A model generated the notes under the pieces. It ran no database searches, had not been told where the DNA came from, and saw only the letters and a program-made list of their open reading frames with translations. A program made the position numbers and the translations under genes. Source: an uncultured bacterium (lineage in GTDB: Bacteria; Bacteroidota; Bacteroidia; CAILMK01). Taken from it: 5,899 bases of DNA. Positions 1 through 4,902 of this stretch are shown in pieces (the first letter of the stretch is position 1; every line of letters begins with the position of its first letter). The DNA is taken from assembly GCA_903835275.1 (NCBI GenBank), contig CAILMK010000455.1, positions 1 through 5,899 on the forward strand, given 5' to 3'.

Positions 1-640
1 AGTGGTGGTTATTGATATTTTCCGTGCTTCTAGTGCTATTTGTACCGGAATTGCACATGGTGTTGCTGAAATTATCCCTATAGATAGTCTTGAAGAAGCA
101 CACCGTTTAAAAGATGAGGGTTTTATTGTTGCTGCTGAACGCAAGGGAGAAGTGGTGAATGGTTTTGATTTCGGTAATTCACCTTTTTCTTTCATGCAGG
201 AGAAAATTAAAGGAAAATCCGTGGCTTTGACTACTACCAATTGCACCCATGCAATACACCGGACAAAAGGTGCAAAGCAACTTGTTATCGCATCTTTTTT
301 GAATATTTCCGCCATTGCGGAATTTCTGGTGACAATTGAAAATAATGTGATCCTGTTATGTGCCGGGTGGAACAATAATTTCAACCTGGAAGACAGCGTT
401 TTCGCAGGAGCATTGTGTTATCGTATTAAAGATCATTTCGTCATTCATTGCGATTCTGCAAATGCGGTAATGGGTATGTTCACAGCTGCAAAAAATGATA
501 TCCCGACGTATCTTAAACAATCATCCCATACACATCGCTTGCAACATTTGCATTTGCAAAAAGATATAGATTATTGTTTGCAGGTAGATACAATAAATAT
601 TATCCCGGTTTTGATGGGGGATTCTCTCGTAAAAATGTAA
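1..640 (+). CDS. comB: 2-phosphosulfolactate phosphatase (ComB family), 5' end missing
   Basis: ComB enzymes are Mg2+-dependent phosphatases that convert (R)-2-phospho-3-sulfolactate to sulfolactate, a step of coenzyme M synthesis in methanogens. The frame is open from the first complete codon at base 2. The first visible residues, VVVIDIFRASS, match the family's core strand (VVVIDVLRATS type), so the GTG at base 2 is internal and roughly 10-20 residues are missing upstream. Other family signatures by visible residue number are AAERKGE (44-50), GFDFGNSP (54-61), LTTTNCTHAI (76-85), SFLN (98-101) and CAGWNNNFNLEDSVFAG (120-136). The acidic residues of the first and last of these plausibly bind metal. 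The product is presumably cytosolic. The YcxB-like gene starts 4 bases after its stop, so they are probably in one operon. Family assignment is firm. The physiological role in a bacterium is not, because coenzyme M is not expected here; a link to sulfolactate or to cysteate-derived sulfonolipids is only inference. Confidence 0.93.
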   Translation, partial: VVVIDIFRASSAICTGIAHGVAEIIPIDSLEEAHRLKDEGFIVAAERKGEVVNGFDFGNSPFSFMQEKIKGKSVALTTTNCTHAIHRTKGAKQLVIASFLNISAIAEFLVTIENNVILLCAGWNNNFNLEDSVFAGALCYRIKDHFVIHCDSANAVMGMFTAAKNDIPTYLKQSSHTHRLQHLHLQKDIDYCLQVDTINIIPVLMGDSLVKM

Positions 641-643
641 TCG

Positions 644-692
644 CATGCAATTGGAGTATGAACAAAGTATAGACGATTATGCCAATTGCATG
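644..692. repeat. Perfect 11-bp inverted repeat around the start of the YcxB-like gene
   Basis: CATGCAATTGG (644-654) is the exact reverse complement of CCAATTGCATG (682-692), with a 27-base spacer. Position 643/693 would add a G-U pair in RNA. The ATG start of the YcxB-like gene (645-647) lies in the left arm, and an in-frame internal ATG (Met16, 690-692) lies in the right arm. The right arm is followed directly by TTTTATTT. In mRNA this could form a hairpin hiding the start codon, or act as a weak terminator or attenuator after comB. A protein-binding dyad is also possible. The repeat is directly seen; any function is inference. Confidence 0.6.
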
Positions 693-1196
693 TTTTATTT
701 CTCGTGGCTTTCTCCCAAAAGGAAATGGCATAGATTGTACAGCAAGTGTTTTTATCCAACTATTCTGACTGTTATTTTTGCTTTTATTCTCCTGTATGAT
801 CATCAACTTCATTCAATTGGATCGGTATTCGCTTTTTTAGCTGTCTCTTCCTTGTTTTATGTTATGATGTTTTTGTGGATGACAAAGGATAGGATAAAGA
901 AAGATTGTTACAGAGTAGCCGTCAAAAATCTTAAACCTGATTCAAATAAGAGTACTATAAATTTGGATTTTCGTACTGATGAATTTGAAGCAAATACCAA
1001 ATCAAGTCACACCAGAGATTCATGGACAGTCATTAAAGAACTGATCAGGACAAAGGATTATTTTTTTCTAAGAAAAATCTCAGGCGCTGTGTTATGTATT
1101 CCAATTAGAGTATTTGAGAGTGATGCGATGATTCATGATTTTGAATCGCTTATTGAAAAAGCCACAGGTAAACAAATAATCCGTGACATCCGTTGA
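645..1196 (+). CDS. YcxB-like two-TM membrane protein, function unknown
   Basis: This 183-residue protein fits the YcxB-like family, named after an uncharacterised Bacillus subtilis protein. The N-terminus (MQLEYEQSIDDYANCMFY) has the family's short opening strand followed by an acidic 'DY' helix. Two hydrophobic segments lie at about residues 36-51 and 58-79, separated by a very short loop, which implies a helical hairpin in the inner membrane. A positively charged stretch (TKDRIKKD, 80-87) follows. The C-terminal soluble part (about 105-175) holds the conserved-looking pattern of a Trp (W127), a strand (YFFLR) and IPIRVF (152-157) before a last helix. I prefer the ATG at 645 to Met16 at 690 because the segment between them matches the family's N-terminus. 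No ribosome-binding sequence is obvious. It starts 4 bases after comB and overlaps the glycosylase gene by 4 bases, which suggests translational coupling. No function can be assigned. Confidence 0.75.
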   Translation: MQLEYEQSIDDYANCMFYFSWLSPKRKWHRLYSKCFYPTILTVIFAFILLYDHQLHSIGSVFAFLAVSSLFYVMMFLWMTKDRIKKDCYRVAVKNLKPDSNKSTINLDFRTDEFEANTKSSHTRDSWTVIKELIRTKDYFFLRKISGAVLCIPIRVFESDAMIHDFESLIEKATGKQIIRDIR

Positions 1197-1804
1197 GTAT
1201 ATCAAAACTCCCCCTCACATTCTATCTTCAGGATGATGTCGTCGACATCAGCAGAAAACTATTGGGAAAATTTCTTGTGACCAATTTGCACGGGGAGGGA
1301 ATTACTTCCGGAATGATCGTGGAAACCGAGGCATATGCAGGCACTGTTGATAAAGCAAGTCATGCCTTTAATAATCGATTGACGCCTCGCACTAAAACCA
1401 TGTACCAGCAAGGCGGCATCGGGTATGTGTATCTCATCTACGGATTTTACAATTTATTTAATGTTGTCACCAATAATGAAGGTACTCCTCATGCTATTCT
1501 GGTACGTGCCATTGAACCCGCAGAAGGCATAGATGTGATGTTAGAAAGGCGCAAACTTGAGAAAGCATCTCCACGCATCAGTGCGGGCCCCGGATTGTTA
1601 ACACAGGCATTGGGAATCAATCGGGAGCAAAATGGCATTGACCTCACCCAAGAAGAAGTATGGATAGAGGATAGGGGAGTGAAGATCCCTAAAAAGAATA
1701 TCATTGCTGGTCCGAGGGTAAATGTCGCCTATGCAGATGATCATGCGCTCCTTCCCTGGAGATTCAGTATCAGAGATAATAAATGGGTGAGCAAAGCGAA
1801 ATAA
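1193..1804 (+). CDS. 3-methyladenine DNA glycosylase, AAG/MPG family
   Basis: This 203-residue protein has the full length and motifs of the monofunctional alkyladenine glycosylase family. These enzymes flip out alkylated or deaminated purines, such as 3-methyladenine and hypoxanthine, and cut the N-glycosidic bond. The opening LPLTFYLQDDVVDISRKLLG is family-typical. VETEAY (43-48) carries the catalytic Glu46 (human AAG Glu125) and base-stacking Tyr48 (Tyr127). SHAFN supplies His57 (His136). GYVYLIYGFY holds Tyr80 and the DNA-intercalating Tyr83 (Tyr159 and Tyr162), and Asn90 matches Asn169. AGPGLLTQALGI (131-142) and the late PRVNVAYA and LPWRFSI motifs complete the fold, so it looks active. 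The start must be the TTG at 1193: an in-frame TGA at 1184-1186 blocks extension, and the next ATG (Met41) would delete conserved sequence. The TTG shares four bases with the stop of the gene before it. Family assignment is secure; the exact substrate range is not visible. Confidence 0.95.
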   Translation: MSISKLPLTFYLQDDVVDISRKLLGKFLVTNLHGEGITSGMIVETEAYAGTVDKASHAFNNRLTPRTKTMYQQGGIGYVYLIYGFYNLFNVVTNNEGTPHAILVRAIEPAEGIDVMLERRKLEKASPRISAGPGLLTQALGINREQNGIDLTQEEVWIEDRGVKIPKKNIIAGPRVNVAYADDHALLPWRFSIRDNKWVSKAK

Positions 1805-1844
1805 TCGTAATAGCGTCATATCGTAATAAAGTAATATGGTGATA
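1805..1844. repeat. Degenerate 8-bp tandem repeat, five copies
   Basis: Immediately after the glycosylase stop codon, five consecutive 8-base units can be read: TCGTAATA, GCGTCATA, TCGTAATA, AAGTAATA and TGGTGATA. Units 1 and 3 are identical. All units share GT at positions 3-4 and ATA at positions 6-8. The array ends 19 bases before the promoter-like element of the next gene, so it covers the region where a -33 element would be expected. It also contains a 6-bp inverted repeat, CATATC (1817-1822) and GATATG (1841-1846). The periodicity is directly seen. Whether it is a microsatellite, a binding-site array or a genome-wide repeat family cannot be told from one copy. Confidence 0.6.
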
Positions 1845-1863
1845 TGCTCTGAACAACATTTGT

Positions 1864-1871
1864 TACCTTTG
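1864..1871 (+). promoter_or_regulatory. Bacteroidota-type -7 element for the SDR gene
   Basis: TACCTTTG matches the TAnnTTTG -7 consensus used by the Bacteroidota primary sigma factor. It ends 4 bases before the ATG at 1876, so the predicted transcription start falls at or next to the start codon and the mRNA would be leaderless or nearly so. No good -33 TTTG is seen at the usual spacing of about 20 bases; only a weak TGGTG lies there, within the last copy of the 8-bp repeat. Confidence 0.55.
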
Positions 1872-1875
1872 CTTT

Positions 1876-2892
1876 ATGATTCTCGTTACCGGGGGCACCG
1901 GACTTGCAGGTAGCCATTTATTGTACGAATTACTTTCACAGGGTAATAACGTAAGGGCAATAAAACGCCATGGCAGTTCCATGAAGCAGACAGAGCTTAT
2001 TTTTAAATTTCTTCATGGAGATGATTACTGCGATCTATTCTTAAAAATACAATGGATAGAAGCAGACTTGAATGATACCATGTCAATGGAAGAAGCCTTG
2101 GAAGGTATTGATGAAATATATCACTGTGCGGCACTCGTGTCTTTTAAGAGAAGCGATAAGAATGCCCTTGAACGTACCAATGTAAACGCCACTGCAAATC
2201 TTGTGAATCTCGCGATAGAAAAAGGCATTAAAAAATTCGGGTATATTTCTTCCGTTGCCGCATTGGGCAGGAATGAAAAAGGGATGATTGATGAATTCAT
2301 GGCACCGGAAGAACCTGAATTTTCAAGCTTCTATTCCAAGAGTAAATATTACGCGGAAATGGAAGTGTGGCGTGGAATTTCCGAGGGATTGAATGCAGTG
2401 ATCATTAATCCGGGTGTCATCCTTGGTTGTGGTGATTTTTCACTGGGATCCCTGAAAATTTTTGATTCTGTCAAGGATGGATTACCTTATTATCCGCCCG
2501 GCAGTAATGGATATGTGGATGCCCGTGATATTGCAAAAATATTCGTAGAATTAATGCAAAAAGAGGATGCATTTGGGAAACGTTATTGCCTCGTGGAAGG
2601 AAGTATCTCCTATAAGGATCTGTTTGCTAAAATTGCTTCCCGTTTGCATGTAAAAGCCCCTGTAAAGGAAGCCGGAAAAAGCATGGGTTATTTGTTTTAT
2701 ACATACTCCTTGTTTTCATCACTTTTAAAAGGAGAAGAGCCATCACTTACACTGGATATGGTGAATACAGCTTATAAGAAATATCTGTATGATAATTCGC
2801 TTGTGAAAAAAACACTTGGGTATGAATTTATTCCCATGGATAAAACAATAGATGATGCATGCAAAGCTTATAATGAATTATATCCGTCTTAA
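1876..2892 (+). CDS. Extended SDR, NAD(P)-dependent epimerase/dehydratase-like
   Basis: This is a 338-residue extended short-chain dehydrogenase/reductase with an N-terminal Rossmann fold. The cofactor glycine motif TGGTGLAG lies at residues 5-12. HCAALVSF (83-90) is the usual strand-4 motif. The active site is formed by Ser125/Ser126 (YISSVAALG) and the YxxxK pair Tyr153/Lys157 (YSKSK). INPGVILGCGD (177-187) is the family's substrate-side motif. The C-terminal third, with a SYKDLF segment and a final helix ending in YNELYPS, resembles dihydroflavonol-4-reductase-like and 3-beta-HSD-like members. Those act on sugar nucleotides, sterols or small carbonyl compounds; the actual substrate cannot be read from the sequence. 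The ATG at 1876 is supported by the glycine motif starting five residues in. The gene probably has its own promoter at 1864-1871 and is separated from the glycosylase gene by 71 bases. No truncation is evident. The protein has no signal peptide and is presumably cytosolic. Confidence 0.9.
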   Translation: MILVTGGTGLAGSHLLYELLSQGNNVRAIKRHGSSMKQTELIFKFLHGDDYCDLFLKIQWIEADLNDTMSMEEALEGIDEIYHCAALVSFKRSDKNALERTNVNATANLVNLAIEKGIKKFGYISSVAALGRNEKGMIDEFMAPEEPEFSSFYSKSKYYAEMEVWRGISEGLNAVIINPGVILGCGDFSLGSLKIFDSVKDGLPYYPPGSNGYVDARDIAKIFVELMQKEDAFGKRYCLVEGSISYKDLFAKIASRLHVKAPVKEAGKSMGYLFYTYSLFSSLLKGEEPSLTLDMVNTAYKKYLYDNSLVKKTLGYEFIPMDKTIDDACKAYNELYPS

Positions 2893-2956
2893 AAAATATC
2901 AAATAAACTCTTCAATCATTCGTCTACACTCATACAACTAAACTAACACAAAAATT

Positions 2957-3982
2957 ATGAAATACAATTTACTTGGAAATACCGGACTTTATGTTTCAGA
3001 ACTTTGCCTCGGCACTATGACATTTGGAGGTAAAGGCGGCATTTGGGAAGCCATCGGGGCAGTAGACCAGAATTTGGTAAATCAGCTTGTAAAGCGCTCC
3101 GTTGAGGCAGGAATAAATTTTATTGATACCGCAAATGTTTATTCGGAAGGCGTATCTGAGGAAATGACCGGACAGGCAATTCACGATCTCGGTTTGAAAA
3201 GAGACGACCTTGTGATTGCTACAAAAGTACGCGGAAGAATGTCTCCAGGACCTAATGGTAGCGGACTTACCCGTAAACATATTATGTGGCAGGCGGAGGA
3301 AAGCCTCAGACGTTTGAAAATGGATTATATAGATCTTTACCAGATACATGGTGAAGACGTGCTGACGCCCATAGAAGAAACGCTGAGTGCCCTTGAAGAT
3401 CTCGTACAGAGCGGCAAGGTGCGTTACATAGGTTGCAGCAACCAATCTGCCTGGAAACTGATGAAAGCTTTAGGATATTCTGATGCTAAGGATATTTCAA
3501 AATTTGTTTCATTGCAGGCGTATTATACTATAGCAGGACGTGATCTTGAAAGGGAGCTTGTTCCACTTTTGCTGGATCAGAAAGTGGGTCTGATGGTATG
3601 GAGTCCGCTGGCAGGCGGTTTCCTTAGTGGAAAATACAGAAGAAACCAGGAAGGCGCGAAAGATGACCGCCGATCCAATTTTGATTTTCCTCCTGTAAAC
3701 AAGGAAAAGGCATATGACATTTTAGATGTGATGGATCCTATTGCAAAATCAAAAGGCGTTTCCATTGCGCAGGTTGCATTGGCATGGTTGCTTCATCAGC
3801 CGGTTGTTTCCACTGTAATTATCGGAGCTAAAAAAATGGAACAACTGGAAGATAATATCAAAGCGATAGATGTTACTTTCACTGCTGAGGAATTGACAAA
3901 ACTTGATGAAGTAAGTAAATTAAGTTCCGAATATCCGCAATGGATGGTGGAACGCCAGGGTTCTGACAGGAAGAAAATATAA
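2957..3982 (+). CDS. Aldo/keto reductase
   Basis: This 341-residue protein is a complete (beta/alpha)8-barrel aldo/keto reductase, an NADPH-dependent reductase of aldehydes or ketones. It opens with the typical hairpin LGNTGLYVSELCLGTMTFGG. The catalytic tetrad is intact: Asp57 and Tyr62 (DTANVYSEG), Lys90 (IATKVRG) and His131 (YQIHGED). GCSN (159-162), VWSPLAGGFLSGKY (214-227) and the late IIGAKKMEQLEDNI segment correspond to the cofactor-binding strands and helix. The length and the long loop after residue 24 suit the bacterial YajO/IolS-like subgroups rather than short AKRs, but the substrate is unknown. The ATG at 2957 begins the conserved hairpin. The 64-base leader from the SDR gene is rich in A and C, with an A-rich run just before the ATG and no Shine-Dalgarno sequence, which is common in Bacteroidota. 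I found no TAnnTTTG element in that leader, so the gene may be read through from the SDR gene. Confidence 0.93.
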   Translation: MKYNLLGNTGLYVSELCLGTMTFGGKGGIWEAIGAVDQNLVNQLVKRSVEAGINFIDTANVYSEGVSEEMTGQAIHDLGLKRDDLVIATKVRGRMSPGPNGSGLTRKHIMWQAEESLRRLKMDYIDLYQIHGEDVLTPIEETLSALEDLVQSGKVRYIGCSNQSAWKLMKALGYSDAKDISKFVSLQAYYTIAGRDLERELVPLLLDQKVGLMVWSPLAGGFLSGKYRRNQEGAKDDRRSNFDFPPVNKEKAYDILDVMDPIAKSKGVSIAQVALAWLLHQPVVSTVIIGAKKMEQLEDNIKAIDVTFTAEELTKLDEVSKLSSEYPQWMVERQGSDRKKI

Positions 3983-3990
3983 ATTCAAGT

Positions 3991-3998
3991 TATTTTTG
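3991..3998 (+). promoter_or_regulatory. Bacteroidota-type -7 element for mazG
   Basis: TATTTTTG fits the TAnnTTTG consensus and ends 4 bases before the mazG ATG at 4003, the same spacing as the element before the SDR gene. A promoter here would start transcription at about the start codon and give a leaderless message. The -33 region would fall in the last codons of the aldo/keto reductase gene, where no clear TTTG is seen, so the site rests on the -7 match and its position. Confidence 0.5.
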
Positions 3999-4002
3999 CA
4001 AT

Positions 4003-4767
4003 ATGAATAATGAAAGTGCGGAATTTGAAAAATTACTAACGGTCGTTCGCGAACTGCGTGTAAAATGTCCATGGGACCGTGAACAAACTTGGGATTCCCT
4101 ACGTCAACTTACCATAGAGGAAACCTATGAGCTTACAGATGCAATTTTATCACAGGATAAAAAGGAAATCCGCAAGGAACTTGGCGATGTATTGCTGCAT
4201 GTTTTATTTTATTCCGTGATTGCAGAAGAAGAAAAGAATTTTGATATTGCGGAAGTAATGAAAACGCTGCGTGAAAAACTGATCATTCGCCACCCGCATA
4301 TCTATGGAGAAGTGCAGGCGGATACTCCTGATGCAGTAAAGAAAAACTGGGAGCAGATAAAATTGAAAGAGGGAAGTAAACGCGTACTTTCCGGAGTACC
4401 TGCATCACTGCCGTCTATGATAAAAGCTTCACGCTTGCAGGAGAAGGCAAGCTCGGTCGGTTTTGACTGGAGCGATAGCAAGGATGTCTGGAATAAAGTA
4501 AAGGAAGAATTGGGCGAACTTGAAGAAGCCATTCATAACAATGATACCGAAGAAAAAGAAAATGAATTCGGTGATTTAATTTTCAGCCTGATCAATTACG
4601 CAAGATTCATTGGTATAAATCCTGATAATGCCCTGGAAAGGACCAATAAAAAATTTATTCACCGCTTCAATTATCTTGAAGACAAAGTAAAGGATAGCGG
4701 CCATAAACTCGAGGATCTTACCCTCGAGGAAATGGATAAATACTGGAACGAAGCAAAGGGGAAATAA
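4003..4767 (+). CDS. mazG: Nucleoside triphosphate pyrophosphohydrolase MazG
   Basis: MazG hydrolyses NTPs and dNTPs to the monophosphate and pyrophosphate and is thought to clear aberrant nucleotides; in E. coli it also lowers ppGpp. The 254-residue length is close to that of E. coli MazG (about 263). Two MazG domains are present. The first has CPWDREQT (22-29) and the metal-binding pattern Glu39, Glu40, Glu43 (IEETYEL) with Glu59 and Asp62 (ELGD). The second has Glu168, Glu169, Glu172 (EELGELEEA) with Glu188 and Asp191 (ENEFGD). The linker HPHIYGE (97-103) and the KASRLQEKASSVGFDW segment (141-156) are highly characteristic. In E. coli the second domain carries the NTPase activity; all its acidic ligands are kept here, so the enzyme looks functional. 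There is no mazEF toxin-antitoxin pair beside it, unlike in E. coli. The gene begins 20 bases after the aldo/keto reductase stop and converges with the repeat-protein gene. Confidence 0.96.
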   Translation: MNNESAEFEKLLTVVRELRVKCPWDREQTWDSLRQLTIEETYELTDAILSQDKKEIRKELGDVLLHVLFYSVIAEEEKNFDIAEVMKTLREKLIIRHPHIYGEVQADTPDAVKKNWEQIKLKEGSKRVLSGVPASLPSMIKASRLQEKASSVGFDWSDSKDVWNKVKEELGELEEAIHNNDTEEKENEFGDLIFSLINYARFIGINPDNALERTNKKFIHRFNYLEDKVKDSGHKLEDLTLEEMDKYWNEAKGK

Positions 4768-4795
4768 AAGGTCTGAATGTTTTCCTGATTTTTTT
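4760..4795 (+). terminator. Possible weak terminator at the end of mazG
   Basis: GGAAA (4760-4764) can pair with TTTCC (4781-4785), followed three bases later by a run of seven Ts (4789-4795). The stem is short, AT-rich, has a 16-base loop, and overlaps the mazG stop codon (4765-4767). This is only a candidate. It is the best-placed T run in the 135-base gap between the convergent genes. Confidence 0.22.
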
Positions 4796-4902
4796 AACTG
4801 TTAATTTGGACGAAGAAGCTTTTTCGCTATTGTCCTTGCTATTGCATATAAAGTTATTAAAATCATTTCAGTGAAACTTAAAAATATTGTTATTAAACTA
4901 GT

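Noticed and set aside
600..812. Two overlapping short - strand open frames (571-759 and 600-812) across the comB/YcxB-like junction.
   Set aside because: Both lie opposite well-supported genes and show no domain, promoter or conserved motif.
2893..2956. Search for a promoter of the aldo/keto reductase gene in the 64-base leader.
   Set aside because: No TAnnTTTG element or clear hairpin was seen; only an A/C-rich leader without a Shine-Dalgarno sequence.
2996..3445. 149-codon open frame on the - strand inside the aldo/keto reductase gene.
   Set aside because: It is fully antisense to a gene with an intact catalytic tetrad, has no recognisable motif, and is best explained as a shadow frame.
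4384..4399. Inverted repeat GTACT / AGTAC with a 6-base loop inside mazG.
   Set aside because: Only 5 bp, within conserved coding sequence, and expected by chance.
4708..4728. 7-bp inverted repeat CTCGAGG / CCTCGAG with a 7-base loop near the 3' end of mazG, considered as a terminator for either strand.
   Set aside because: It lies in coding sequence (the repeated Leu-Glu/Asp pattern LEDLTLEE explains it) and no T run follows on either strand.
4811..4826. Near-palindrome CGAAGAAGCTTTTTCG in the convergent gap, considered as a bidirectional terminator.
   Set aside because: The stem is about six pairs including a G-U, with a 4-base loop and no T run on either side.
4735..4877. A - strand reading frame in the gap after the repeat gene contains NSKDNSEKASSSKLTV, loosely like the end of a PKD-like unit, which could be a frameshifted remnant of a fifth repeat.
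   Set aside because: The similarity is to low-complexity Ser/Lys/Asn sequence only, the spacing from repeat 4 is about 100 bases too short, no GDTYxW core is present, and the frame runs into the antisense of mazG.
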